Assembly (NCBI GenBank): GCA_964502995.1
Contig: CAZCZB010000005.1
Location: forward strand, 42,229-106,228
Direction: 5' to 3'
Source: Bin87 sp964502995
Lineage (GTDB): Bacteria; Chloroflexota; Dehalococcoidia; Lucifugimonadales; UBA3495
DNA: 64,000 bases
In this document: positions 1-8,400 of the stretch, one piece after another
Numbering within the stretch: position 1 is the first letter of the stretch
How the letters are laid out: every line of letters starts with the position of its first letter
The notes under the pieces: generated by a model
Database searches by the model: none
What the model saw: the letters and a program-made list of their open reading frames with translations, nothing else
Told to the model about the DNA's origin: nothing
Made by a program: the position numbers and the translations under genes

Positions 1-1
1 G

Positions 2-349
2 GTATCCGAGAACGGCGACTTCGCCAACTGGCGCATACCCGTGCGAAAAGGCGGCGGAATCGGCGGCGCGATGGATCTGGCGGCGTGCGCCAAACGGGTG
101 TTCATCGCCATGGAGCACAACCAGCGCAACGGCGCGCCCCGCGTGCTCAAGACCTGCAACCTGCCCATCACGGCCCCGGGAGCGGTCAAACTGCTGGCCA
201 CCGACCTTGGCCTCTTCGAGATTACCGAAGCAGGGTTCGTGCTCAAAGAACACGCTCCCGGCTGGTCTCCAGAGGACATCCAGGAGCAAACCGAGGCCCA
301 ACTGATCATCGCCGACGACCTGCGAGAGATACGGGTGCGACCGGAGTAA
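2..349 (+). CDS. 3-oxoacid CoA-transferase subunit B, C-terminal part (5' truncated)
   Basis: The reading frame is open from the window edge and ends with TAA at 347-349, leaving about 115 residues. The segments GGGIGGAMDLA, RVFIAMEHNQRNG and the LATDLGLFEI region match the C-terminal half of beta subunits of SCOT-type CoA transferases (AtoA/ScoB family), which move CoA between a 3-oxoacid or short fatty acid and succinate or acetate. The catalytic Glu would be upstream of the window. A GTG at 41 could start a shorter product, but homology continues upstream of it, so this is a truncated gene. The alpha subunit is expected just outside the window. Confidence 0.85.
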   Translation, partial: VSENGDFANWRIPVRKGGGIGGAMDLAACAKRVFIAMEHNQRNGAPRVLKTCNLPITAPGAVKLLATDLGLFEITEAGFVLKEHAPGWSPEDIQEQTEAQLIIADDLREIRVRPE

Positions 350-371
350 CGGCATCGCCATCGCAACGAAA

Positions 372-397
372 ACGGGCGGCCAGGGATGGCCGCCCGT
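372..397. terminator. Bidirectional intrinsic terminator hairpin
   Basis: A perfect 11-bp stem (372-382 with 387-397) closes a GGGA loop and is followed by ATTTCATT. It lies between the convergent ends of the CoA-transferase gene (stop at 349) and the minus-strand small gene ending at 401, so it could serve both. Confidence 0.75.
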
Positions 398-400
398 ATT

Positions 401-1039
401 TCATTGTGCAGGGAACCACCGCTGCAATGTGTTCCTGAATTTTTGGAACGCGCGGTCCTGGCAACGATTGAGGCTAACGCGGCGGGCGAGGTCGGCGAAT
501 AACTTGGCGGATATATGCCCTCTCTGCCTGTTCAATGCAGCGTCGATTGCTGCCTTGGGGTCTTCAGGTTTCAATTCGCCAACCCGCAAAAATCCCTCTG
601 TTTCGAACCAATCCTTGATAGGCATACTTTGCGACCAGCGCACCACGTTCTGAATGTCGCGGTAAGTTGCGCCGAAAATCCACGTCTCCAATTCCGGCGC
701 AATAACAATGAACGCAACTGAGTCGGGAGTCCACCCCACTCTGTAGTACTGCTGCTCGAGGTTCTGTTCAATATCGTCCGGTGCGATATTGCTGGCACCA
801 CAGCCGTCGAAGTCGAACACGACCATCATTCTGCGATAATTTGCGCGTAAAGGGTTGAGCAATTTTTCTGAGGCGGTCAAGCAACCGGGATCGCTGTCAG
901 GATGGCGTATGACGTCGACATCAATGTCAGATATCTGCAGAGAAGACTGACGGTACCGCAATAGGGTTTCCACGGCAATTCGGATATGTGTGTCCGCGGT
1001 CAGGACCAATAGATCTTTAATTGCCGGATTCCTGATCAC
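401..1039 (-). CDS. Putative TOPRIM/DUF4276-like partner of AAA ATPase (defence-like effector candidate)
   Basis: A 212-residue protein whose start overlaps the stop of the upstream ATPase gene by 4 bp (1036-1039, ATGA), so the two are probably translationally coupled. It has an N-terminal strand-helix segment (LVLTADTHIRIAVETLL), an acidic FDFDG motif near the middle and an APELETWIFG segment. These recall small nuclease-like or TOPRIM-like partners of OLD/RloA/PARIS-type ATPases (DUF4276, RloB, DUF4435 groups). I cannot place it in one family. Inference: it is the effector or nuclease half of a two-gene system. It may instead be an uncharacterised ATPase-associated protein with no nuclease activity. 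Confidence 0.6.
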   Translation of the reverse strand: MIRNPAIKDLLVLTADTHIRIAVETLLRYRQSSLQISDIDVDVIRHPDSDPGCLTASEKLLNPLRANYRRMMVVFDFDGCGASNIAPDDIEQNLEQQYYRVGWTPDSVAFIVIAPELETWIFGATYRDIQNVVRWSQSMPIKDWFETEGFLRVGELKPEDPKAAIDAALNRQRGHISAKLFADLARRVSLNRCQDRAFQKFRNTLQRWFPAQ

Positions 1040-2313
1040 GCGAGTATCCCTGATGCGTAAAAAGTGCCCAAATCGACTTGATACTGCCAGTTTTGCAAGC
1101 GGGGGTGCGACTCTCCATGGACTATATCAACCAACCCATCCTCAGTTTTGCTGAAGCACATCAAATCCCTGGGTTTTGCGATGGCAACAAACTGTGGCGA
1201 ATGGGTTGCCAACATCATTTGGGCATTGTACACCGAAGACAGCGAGTCAAACGCGGCTTGCAAACCTCCTGGATGAATACCATTTTCTGGTTCCTCGATC
1301 ATGTACAAGCCATAAGTTTCCGGCATATATGCTAACAAGGTGAGTGCCAGTAACCTCAGGGTTCCATCAGAAACTTTCCAGGACGGCACTTCCAGGTTGT
1401 TGCTGTATTTCACCATCAAGTATTTGTGGCCATCATCGCTGCGGTGTTCCACTCGCACCGATTCAAACCCATCCAACGCGAATTGGATGTGCCCCATCCA
1501 ATCGGCTGCACGGTCAGGGTTTTGTTTTATCAGCGCGTCGGCTACCCACGGCACGTTGGAACCATCGGGAAGGAAATCTCTTCCTGCACCAGGCGGACTT
1601 GCTTGCCGCATGCGTTCACTGTTTAACGATAACGCAGTCATCCCATCTCTGAGGTAAGCCAATATACGGGTAGTCACAGGATATTCGTCGACGGTGTCGG
1701 GCAGTATCGACATCGCAGAGCGTTCCGCACCCAAGTTGAACGCGGCACGCCAACCTTCAGCGCCAGTTTTTTGGACGGTTTCGGGGTAATATCTGCTGCG
1801 ACCATTCCGGCTCTTTCCAAAAATGGTGCGCCTACCACGGCCTCCACGTTGAACCATGGTTGACACTGGCGCCAAAGGCTCTGGAAAAAAGTTCAACTGC
1901 CTGCCCCTGAAAGGTAACCCAGGAAGTAAAGCCCCTCTTTCTTCCTCGATACCTATTCGCATTGTTTCCGGGTTCATGCCTACCGCCAGTGTATATCTGA
2001 ACGACTTGTAACCCCGGTCAGATGGTAACAACGCTCGAACCTCGTCCGGCAGGCCAAACTCCAGCGCGATCTCAAACCGCTGCTCCTCTGGATCGTCGGG
2101 CCGGCCCCATACCAGATCGGCAAAGTTCGAGGTGCGTTTCCTCCAGGCTGCCTCCACTCCATCCCGCACCACGTCGGACACGAACTTGATGGCATCCATC
2201 AGCGTGCTTTTGCCGCTGGCGTTGGGGCCAATGAGCACGTGAAAGCGGTCCATCGGCACATCTACGTACCGCAGGCAACCGTAGTTGAGCACTTGTATGC
2301 GGTTGATGATCAT
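1036..2313 (-). CDS. AAA family ATPase (AAA_21/OLD/RecF-like)
   Basis: A 425-residue SMC/RecF-type ATPase. Walker A is GPNASGKS at residues 29-36, right after an N-terminal strand pair typical of AAA_15/AAA_21 proteins. Near the C terminus are an ABC-like signature (VSDGTLRLLAL), Walker B (LYMIEEPENGIHP) and a histidine switch (LATHSPQF). There is no C-terminal TOPRIM domain, so it is not a single-chain OLD nuclease; the separate overlapping gene downstream could supply that function. Such ATPase/small-partner pairs are common in anti-phage defence (RloAB, PARIS and related). A defence role here is inference from architecture. It lies 43 bp downstream of an SDR gene on the same strand. Confidence 0.85.
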   Translation of the reverse strand: MIINRIQVLNYGCLRYVDVPMDRFHVLIGPNASGKSTLMDAIKFVSDVVRDGVEAAWRKRTSNFADLVWGRPDDPEEQRFEIALEFGLPDEVRALLPSDRGYKSFRYTLAVGMNPETMRIGIEEERGALLPGLPFRGRQLNFFPEPLAPVSTMVQRGGRGRRTIFGKSRNGRSRYYPETVQKTGAEGWRAAFNLGAERSAMSILPDTVDEYPVTTRILAYLRDGMTALSLNSERMRQASPPGAGRDFLPDGSNVPWVADALIKQNPDRAADWMGHIQFALDGFESVRVEHRSDDGHKYLMVKYSNNLEVPSWKVSDGTLRLLALTLLAYMPETYGLYMIEEPENGIHPGGLQAAFDSLSSVYNAQMMLATHSPQFVAIAKPRDLMCFSKTEDGLVDIVHGESHPRLQNWQYQVDLGTFYASGILA

Positions 2314-2356
2314 TGGATGCCTTCACGTGCATCGGTAGCGGTGGGAGTGAAGTGCC

Positions 2357-3109
2357 CTACCCGAAATACCCCTGACCTCCGTTGACGTGCAGGGTTTGGC
2401 CGGTTACGAACCCGCCGTCGTCGGTGCAGAGGAACGTGATGGCCGACGCGATCTCCTCCGGCTTGCCCTGGCGTCCCAGCGGGATGCCCGACGAATCGGG
2501 CACGCGGCCGGCGTACCACTCCGGATTGGCGCGGGACGTGTCGATGCTGCCGGGAGCGATCACGTTGACCCTGATGTTGTGGGGCGCGAACTCCGAGGCC
2601 AGGGCACGGGCCATGCCCACCAGCCCCATCTTGGCCGCCGATACGTGCGCCCGCAGCGGACTGCCCCGGAACGCGCCGTCCCCGGTGAGGAAAACGATGC
2701 GCCCGAAGTTGTTGGCGACCATCTGCTCAATGACGCCCCGCGTCGTGTAGAAGGAACCGTCCAGCACCACGCCCCGCACGTGCTCCCAATCCTCCAGCGT
2801 AAGCTCGGTGAACGGCTTGTGAGGGCGAATGGCCGCGTTGTTCACCAGGATGTCGATGCGCCCGAAGGTGGACATGGCCGCGTCTATCATGGCGTCAACC
2901 TGTTCCTTGCTGGACACGTCTGCGATCACCGGCAGCGCCTTGACTCCCAATTCCTCCACCGCGGCGGCGGTAGCCTCTGCCTCATCGTGGTTGCTGCGCG
3001 CGTTGACCACGATGTTCGCTCCCTCCGATGCCATCATCAACGCCGTCGATCGCCCGATGTTGCGTCCCGACCCGGTAATCAATGCCACTCTGCCGTCCAA
3101 TTTGCCCAT
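2357..3109 (-). CDS. SDR-family oxidoreductase, atypical (catalytic Tyr missing)
   Basis: A 250-residue short-chain dehydrogenase/reductase. The start at 3109 is chosen because AAGGAG lies just upstream and the cofactor motif TGSGRNIG sits at residues 12-19. The NNAA motif and the C-terminal VTGQTLHVNGG are present, and the fold looks intact like FabG-type 3-oxoacyl-ACP reductases. The usual YxxxK active site reads VSAAK preceded by His, so the catalytic Tyr position is Val. The enzyme may use another proton donor or be an inactive or divergent SDR. The substrate is unknown. A TATAAT box lies upstream at 3201-3206. Confidence 0.85.
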   Translation of the reverse strand: MGKLDGRVALITGSGRNIGRSTALMMASEGANIVVNARSNHDEAEATAAAVEELGVKALPVIADVSSKEQVDAMIDAAMSTFGRIDILVNNAAIRPHKPFTELTLEDWEHVRGVVLDGSFYTTRGVIEQMVANNFGRIVFLTGDGAFRGSPLRAHVSAAKMGLVGMARALASEFAPHNIRVNVIAPGSIDTSRANPEWYAGRVPDSSGIPLGRQGKPEEIASAITFLCTDDGGFVTGQTLHVNGGQGYFG

Positions 3110-3200
3110 TATCACGTCTCCTTGATCAGTCGTATATCGAGGTCGATTCAGGGCGGACGCGCGATGATGTGACGGCGCAATTGCCCCGGTTGGTTGACGC

Positions 3201-3206
3201 ATTATA
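3201..3206 (-). promoter_or_regulatory. Putative -10 box upstream of SDR gene
   Basis: TATAAT on the minus strand, about 90 bp upstream of the SDR start at 3109. The same GCTATAAT context recurs upstream of other minus-strand genes here (6569, 30097, 58888). No clear -35 hexamer. Confidence 0.35.
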
Positions 3207-3241
3207 GCGCAGGAAATCGGCCGCCCGGATATACTATTTCC

Positions 3242-5218
3242 ATGCGCCACCTAAGTATCCTGATCTCGCTTCTGCTGCTGGGAGCCGTATTGGCGTGCAA
3301 CGGCGACCCTGAAATCAGCGCGGAGTCGGCGCGGGCGACGATTGAGGCCGCCGTTTCTGACCTCAACCGGAACGTGGCGCCGGAAGACACCCGCACGCCG
3401 ACGCCGGCAGTCCGCTACACCCCGTCTGATTTGCCCACCGCGACACCGTCTCCGGAGCCTGTCGCCCAGCCCACCGCCGGCGGCCGTGACTTTCGGACAC
3501 TCACCAACGCGGCATACCTGGAGCAATCTGTGCCGCAGTCTGCGGACGCCATAAAGGCCCTGCCCTGGATCGCCGACGGAATCGCCGATGCAGAACTGGA
3601 AACTGCCGAACACCTGACGCAACTCGCCGCATTCCAGCCGACGGCGTTCTGGACCCTGGTGGCCATTCCCTGGCTGCAGGACGACGTTACGAAACCGGAA
3701 GCGTCCGCGATTACAAGCGCCGTGATAATTTCCCAGCGCGACGAGGCGACAGCGGCGTTGTTGTTCAGCCTGGCCTGGGTTTCCGACGAAATCACCGACA
3801 CCGAGGATGAACTGGTCGCAAACATCGCCCGAATCTCCCAGTCGGACCCGGCCGGCGCGGCCCAGATCGTGGCCATGCCGTTCCTGCAGACCATAGAGGC
3901 CCGCGATATTGCGGCTCTCGGTTCGTTGCAGCAGTTGGCCTATCTCAACCCGGGTGTGTTCCGGTACGTTCTCGAACACCCCACCCTGAGCGGCGGAATC
4001 ACCCACGACTGGGCTACCATCGTCGCCACTATGCACGGCGTCAGCCGGACCAATCCGGGCCTGATCGACGTGCTACTGGATGTCAATCGAGTCGGCGTGG
4101 AATCACGCACGATTGACCTGCCGTTGTCGGGTCCCGTGGAAATGACCATCATCCGCACCGGCCCGGGCGCGCGGCGCAGCATGGACCTGCTGGAAACGGC
4201 GGTGCGCAATTCCGAGCAGTTCATGGCCGCGCCGATGCCCATGGGCCACGTCATCGTGCTATTCGAGCTTGCCGTTGCGGGATCGTCGGCCGGCACCAAC
4301 TTTGGCTCCAGCATTTCCATCCGTCCCAAGTTCGACGTTGACGATGATAGCCATGAGGCCCAGACGGCCGGCCACATCATCGCCCACGAGGTTGCCCACT
4401 ACTACTGGAACCACAACGCCGACTGGGTCGATGAAGGAGCGGCTGAACTGATCGCCTCCGCGTCCGAGTATGCCCGCGTTGGCCGGGCTCTGGAGGCCAT
4501 CAACTATCCTTGCGGATACGCGCCGAACATCGCGGCGCTGGAAGCCCTGAACGCCCAGCGAGAATCGGGCGCATTCACCTGCAATTACTCCATGGGCGAA
4601 CGCATCTTACTGGATCTCTATCGCACCCTTGGGGATACCGACTTCAGGGAGGGCTTCCGCACGCTGTATGGATTGTCCGCTGTCGAGGACGACGCCGACG
4701 ACTTTCCGGGAACGGCGGTCGGCATCAATGAGGTCCGCGCCGCCTTCCGGCAGGCCAGCGGCAACGCTGCTGTGGACACATCGGTCGCCCGCTGGTTCGA
4801 CGGCAGCGCGCCTTACGACGTGTCCACCCTGGACACCGGGGGCGTAGACTCGATATTGCCCGATATTCAGGGGCGCATAGACCGTGCCTTCATCAGTTTC
4901 ACCGAGGACGGCCAGCCGGTCGACCAGTTTTCGGCCAGTGATTTCACCGGTCCGGTGCTGCTGCACCTGCAATACTCGTTCCAGGCCCTGACCGCTCCGT
5001 CAACTGTTCACCTCCAGATCGTGGAATCTTACCAGGACGGGTTCACATTCCGGCGTCGCGATTCGACCATCAACGCGCGGCCGGGATTCCAGGGCGGCAC
5101 TCAATGGCTGCAGGTTGGGCCGGCCCTGGGCGGGCGCTGGGCGCCGGGTTGGCACCAGGTCCAGGTGTATGAAAGCGGCCGCAAGGTGGCAGAGGTGCAG
5201 TACACGGTGACGCCGTAA
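3242..5218 (+). CDS. Secreted lipoprotein with gluzincin-type zinc metallopeptidase domain
   Basis: A 658-residue protein starting MRHLSILISLLLLG with a lipobox ending in Cys (LAC), so it is probably lipid-anchored outside the membrane. A Thr/Pro-rich linker follows, then about 250 residues of helical repeat-like sequence. The zinc motif HEVAH is at residues 382-386, and WVDEGAAE after it supplies the third ligand Glu, as in gluzincins (M1-like or related lineages). The C-terminal 150 residues look like a beta domain. The longer frame from 3194 is not preferred because it would bury the signal peptide. A TATACT at 3230-3235 lies only 6 bp before the ATG, which would imply an almost leaderless transcript, or is chance. 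The substrate is unknown. Confidence 0.8.
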   Translation: MRHLSILISLLLLGAVLACNGDPEISAESARATIEAAVSDLNRNVAPEDTRTPTPAVRYTPSDLPTATPSPEPVAQPTAGGRDFRTLTNAAYLEQSVPQSADAIKALPWIADGIADAELETAEHLTQLAAFQPTAFWTLVAIPWLQDDVTKPEASAITSAVIISQRDEATAALLFSLAWVSDEITDTEDELVANIARISQSDPAGAAQIVAMPFLQTIEARDIAALGSLQQLAYLNPGVFRYVLEHPTLSGGITHDWATIVATMHGVSRTNPGLIDVLLDVNRVGVESRTIDLPLSGPVEMTIIRTGPGARRSMDLLETAVRNSEQFMAAPMPMGHVIVLFELAVAGSSAGTNFGSSISIRPKFDVDDDSHEAQTAGHIIAHEVAHYYWNHNADWVDEGAAELIASASEYARVGRALEAINYPCGYAPNIAALEALNAQRESGAFTCNYSMGERILLDLYRTLGDTDFREGFRTLYGLSAVEDDADDFPGTAVGINEVRAAFRQASGNAAVDTSVARWFDGSAPYDVSTLDTGGVDSILPDIQGRIDRAFISFTEDGQPVDQFSASDFTGPVLLHLQYSFQALTAPSTVHLQIVESYQDGFTFRRRDSTINARPGFQGGTQWLQVGPALGGRWAPGWHQVQVYESGRKVAEVQYTVTP

Positions 5219-5287
5219 GAACCAGCGGTCGAGTTTCCTGTCTATCCGTACCGGAGTGGTGTGGTGATAAGGCGGACACTCAAAATC

Positions 5288-5315
5288 GTAGGGGCGAATA
5301 ATTATTCGCCCCTAC
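5288..5315. repeat. Dispersed palindrome, type A
   Basis: Perfect 28-bp palindrome with GTAGGGGC/GCCCCTAC arms and an AT-rich GAATAATTATTC core. It lies between convergent genes (stop at 5218, stop at 5411), 41 bp from a type B copy. Confidence 0.9.
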
Positions 5316-5356
5316 CCGTTGCAACGACACAGCCGAAGTTGATCCGGTGTTCCACT

Positions 5357-5385
5357 GTAGGGGCGGGTTTGAAACCTGCCCCTAC
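5357..5385. repeat. Dispersed palindrome, type B
   Basis: 29-bp imperfect palindrome with the same GTAGGGGC/GCCCCTAC arms as type A but a GGGTTTGAAACCT core. It shares a convergent intergenic region with the type A copy at 5288. Confidence 0.9.
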
Positions 5386-5410
5386 GCCGGCCGGAGATTC
5401 AAAGGACCCG

Positions 5411-6538
5411 CTACCCGAGCAGCCGGTTCAGACCGGAATGCCGCGCCGGGTCCAGGTCGCGCCCCGCCAACGCGGGATGGTCGGGGCCGTAGCGGTGGCA
5501 CCGGAAGGTGGCGTTGGTGTATTCCATGCCGCCCGCGCCGCCGGCCGCATCGCTGTGCATGAAGAACGGGTTGATGTACTCCCAGACCACCTCGCCCCGG
5601 GGCGTTACTTCGAACATTCGGCCCGGCGCGCCCTCGCATATCAGAGTGTTGCCATTGGGCTGACGCTCCGCGCTGCTGATGTTGTAGCTGTAGAAGGAAA
5701 TCGCCGGCTCGCCCCGGTACTGCCAGTGGATCTCGTTGGTGGCCGGGTCAACCTCAACGATGCGCGAGTGGCTGGCGCCTCTCCGGTGGCCGCCGTTGTC
5801 GAATATCAGCACGCGCCCGTTTTCCTGCCAGGTGGGATGATGCTGGTGGTAAATCTCGCCCGGCCCCCACTTCCACTTGAACGCTCCGGATTGCCGGTCA
5901 ACAATGCCCACCGTGCTGGTCAGCCGGTAGCTCACCAGCAGGTCGCCATTCGGCGTCACGTTCAGGCAGTTCTGATGGGTCCATTCCCGCCGGGCCTCCA
6001 ACGGGCAGATCACGTCCTCCGCCACGTCGAGATGCTCCCAGGAACGCCACTCCCAGACGGTGTTGCCGTCCGGCGTTACTTCCCGCACCACGTCGCCCAG
6101 CATACCGGGAGCGAAATCAACGTCGAAACCACCCTGCACCTGGGCTTCCAGACCGTCGGGCAGCGGCTCCCACAGCAGCAGCAGCGTGTTGCCGTTGTCC
6201 AACCGCTCATAGTCGTGATGCAGCGTGGGGTCGCGGTACGACCAAACCACGTTGCTGTCCCAGTCCAGCTCGATGATGCTGGCGGACGAGCCGCCCACAG
6301 TCTCGATGCCGCCGGCGTCCCTGGGCGGCATGGTGCGGCAGAGCAGGTTGCCGTTGTCCAGCAGATAGGAGTAGTGGATGCCCTCCTCGGAATGCCAACG
6401 ATGGACAACGTTGCCGTGCATATCGATCAGGTAGGCGTCCTTGCCGCCGCGAGTGGTGGAAAACAGCGTATATCCCAGTTGGCACGCCGTCGGTGTGTAG
6501 TGGATCAACCCCACCGGATGATGAATCGACCAACCCAT
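5411..6538 (-). CDS. Arylsulfotransferase (ASST)-family protein
   Basis: A 375-residue protein rich in beta-propeller blades: repeated DxxGNxxW/H elements such as DMHGNVVHRW, DWDSNVVWSY, TPDGNTVWEW and TPNGDLLVSY, typical of arylsulfotransferase-like propellers. The start at 6538 is preferred because GGAGGGGG lies just before this ATG; the upstream TTG would put that sequence inside the gene. No signal peptide is visible, unlike periplasmic ASST enzymes, so transfer of aryl sulfate groups is uncertain; related cytosolic proteins are mostly uncharacterised. A minus-strand TATAAT lies at 6569-6574. Confidence 0.75.
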   Translation of the reverse strand: MGWSIHHPVGLIHYTPTACQLGYTLFSTTRGGKDAYLIDMHGNVVHRWHSEEGIHYSYLLDNGNLLCRTMPPRDAGGIETVGGSSASIIELDWDSNVVWSYRDPTLHHDYERLDNGNTLLLLWEPLPDGLEAQVQGGFDVDFAPGMLGDVVREVTPDGNTVWEWRSWEHLDVAEDVICPLEARREWTHQNCLNVTPNGDLLVSYRLTSTVGIVDRQSGAFKWKWGPGEIYHQHHPTWQENGRVLIFDNGGHRRGASHSRIVEVDPATNEIHWQYRGEPAISFYSYNISSAERQPNGNTLICEGAPGRMFEVTPRGEVVWEYINPFFMHSDAAGGAGGMEYTNATFRCHRYGPDHPALAGRDLDPARHSGLNRLLG

Positions 6539-6568
6539 TGCAACCCCCTCCAATCACAAAGTTGGCGG

Positions 6569-6574
6569 ATTATA
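6569..6574 (-). promoter_or_regulatory. Putative -10 box of arylsulfotransferase-like gene
   Basis: TATAAT on the minus strand, 30 bp before the ATG at 6538, in a GCTATAATC context shared with other genes in the window. No consensus -35. Confidence 0.45.
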
Positions 6575-6690
6575 GCAGGGGCGCATCGCATTCCGTTTTC
6601 GGTTCGACCCGCACCGGGGAGCGAACCGGCCGTTCACCCATACCTGCAATCTTGCTCCGCTTTGGCTGGCCGTTTGGTATCCTGCCCGCT

Positions 6691-7587
6691 GTGTGGATTT
6701 TGCTTGCCATCTGCAGCGCGGCCTCGCTGGGCTTCGCCAACATTGCGCACAAGCGGCTGTTGGACAACTACCTGGCCGGCGTCAGCGTCCTGGGCGCCGG
6801 CTCGATTCTGACCCGCCTCACGTCGGCGGCCATCGTGTTGGCGGTGGTGGGATGGCCCACGGAAGCGCCGTTGCAGGCGGTAGCCGTCGGATTGCTGTCG
6901 GGAATCAGCCTGGGCGCCGGCCTGCTCCTGTTGTTCCTGGGACTGAAACTGGGCGAGGCGTCCCGGGCCGTCGCCATCAGCCAGACCAATCCCATACTGG
7001 TGGCCATCCTGGCCCTGGTGGCGCTGGGCGAACACGTGGGCCCCTGGCAGTGGACGGCCATCGCGCTGGTGGTTCTGGGAGCCATCCTGGTATCGGTCGA
7101 AGGCCTGGGCCGCCGCCTGTTCCGGTTGACGCCGGGGTTGACGGCGTTGGTGGGCAGTTCCGTCGGGCTGGGCATGTCCTTTTTCCTGTCCAAACTGGTT
7201 CTGCAAGACCTGACGCCGTGGGAAGTTTTCGCCATGCAGGAACTGGGCATGGTGCCGGTGTTCGCGGTGTTCGGGCACCCGACGAACTGGCGCAAGTTGT
7301 ACCGGGGCCTGCGTTCGTGGTCCGCGCTGACCACGTTCGTGGTGGGTGAGGGGATATTGCCCCAGTTGGCGATCCTGCTGTTCGTCTGGTCGTTTGCCTT
7401 TGGCCCGGTATCCCTGGCGTCGGCCGTACTGGCGACGCGGCCCATGTTCGTGTTCGTGGCGGGATCGCTGTTGAGTTGGCGGCGGCTGGGCCTGCTGCAG
7501 GAGTCGCTGGGAACTCAGGCGCTGGCGGCCAAATTCATTGCCATTGTCATGATCGTGGCCGGCACAATTCTGCTGGCGGCGCTCTGA
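6691..7587 (+). CDS. EamA/DMT-family transporter
   Basis: A membrane protein of about 298 residues with roughly ten hydrophobic segments in two halves, the EamA (drug/metabolite transporter) layout. GTG at 6691 is chosen because it begins the first membrane helix (VWILLAICSAASLGF) and gives the usual family length; upstream sequence in frame is charged and overlaps the divergent gene's 5' region. The QTNPILVAILALVALGE segment is a typical end-of-first-half motif. The substrate is unknown. Confidence 0.8.
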   Translation: MWILLAICSAASLGFANIAHKRLLDNYLAGVSVLGAGSILTRLTSAAIVLAVVGWPTEAPLQAVAVGLLSGISLGAGLLLLFLGLKLGEASRAVAISQTNPILVAILALVALGEHVGPWQWTAIALVVLGAILVSVEGLGRRLFRLTPGLTALVGSSVGLGMSFFLSKLVLQDLTPWEVFAMQELGMVPVFAVFGHPTNWRKLYRGLRSWSALTTFVVGEGILPQLAILLFVWSFAFGPVSLASAVLATRPMFVFVAGSLLSWRRLGLLQESLGTQALAAKFIAIVMIVAGTILLAAL

Positions 7588-7709
7588 AACGGACGCAACG
7601 CGCGGATCCCGGTACCGGGCAGGACGCGCCGGCCATCGCCGCGGCGGGACTGAAGCAAGCCCCGCCCACCGGTCGCGGCGCTTGCGTAATCACCTACTGA
7701 TCAGAAGTT

Positions 7710-7733
7710 GGGGGCGAATAATCATTCGCCCCC
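7710..7733. repeat. Dispersed palindrome, type A variant
   Basis: 24-bp type A palindrome with one core change (AATAATCATT). It lies between the convergent EamA and DUF35 genes. Confidence 0.8.
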
Positions 7734-7764
7734 GGTTGTGCAGTCCTGTGAATGTGGCCCGGGG

Positions 7765-8277
7765 CTAACCTTCCGGCGCCTCGTGGGACCAGGTGAAACC
7801 CTGGTCGGGCTCGTCGATCAGCCTCCACTGGGGCAGCTTGATGTCGCCTTCGACCGGCTGGAAAGCGACCTCTACCCTCTTGCCGATGCCGACGTTCGCC
7901 TCCTTCTCCATATTGAAGTCGGCATCCACCAGGTTTCCGGTGATGCGCAGTCCGTCGAACTCGGTGGGCTGCCCACGCTGCTCGTCCAGTTCCACCAGCA
8001 CGATGGCGAAGGGCGTGAGATCGCGGAAGCTGGGGATAACGGTGTGGGCCACCACCTGGTATGAGTAGATGGTGCCCTTGCCCGACACCTGCTGCCACTC
8101 CCAGTTGATGGACGTACACCACGGACACGCCGGCCCCGGCTCGCCGCGCAGCAGCCCGCAGTCGGCGCACTTCTTGACCACCAGGCGACCCTCGCCGGCG
8201 GCCTCAAAGTATCCCTTGTACTCGGAATCGTTCTCGGGGATGCTCAGTGTGATGCCCCGGTAGTTGTAATTTGCCAT
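7765..8277 (-). CDS. Zn-ribbon/OB-fold (DUF35) acyl-CoA-associated protein
   Basis: A 170-residue protein with an N-terminal rubredoxin-like Zn ribbon (CADCGLLRGEPGPACPWC) followed by an OB-fold (KGTIYSYQVVAHT). This is the DUF35 family, whose members bind thiolase-like partners, as shown for Ltp-type aldolases/thiolases in steroid side-chain degradation. The thiolase-like gene upstream on the same strand is the expected partner, though 123 bp with a repeat separates them. The start at 8277 begins right before the conserved region; GGAG is about 10 bp upstream. Likely a structural or substrate-channelling subunit. Confidence 0.88.
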   Translation of the reverse strand: MANYNYRGITLSIPENDSEYKGYFEAAGEGRLVVKKCADCGLLRGEPGPACPWCTSINWEWQQVSGKGTIYSYQVVAHTVIPSFRDLTPFAIVLVELDEQRGQPTEFDGLRITGNLVDADFNMEKEANVGIGKRVEVAFQPVEGDIKLPQWRLIDEPDQGFTWSHEAPEG

Positions 8278-8297
8278 TTGTGGTTCTCCAACCCTCC

Positions 8298-8371
8298 CGC
8301 TCGTCCTGAGCCTGTCGAAGGACATCTCAGTCACACTGGATCATGGTTCGACAGGCTCACCATGAGCGGGC
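8298..8371. repeat. Inverted pair of dispersed repeat type C
   Basis: Two opposed copies of a GAGCCTGTCGAA / TTCGACAGGCTC element face each other across about 20 bp between the thiolase-like and DUF35 genes, so RNA from the region could fold into a long hairpin. Further copies are at about 31455 (diverged) and 43150, with related sequence inside the palindrome near 44750. Confidence 0.7.
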
Positions 8372-8400
8372 TGTAATGATCTTTGCAATCTCCACGGCGT

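Noticed and set aside
371..400. Hairpin as a member of the dispersed palindrome family
   Set aside because: It lacks the TAGGGGC arms and either core; it is better explained as a plain terminator.
5261..6811. Plus-strand open frame of 516 codons over the arylsulfotransferase-like gene
   Set aside because: Begins inside the palindrome region and is antisense to a gene with clear blade repeats.
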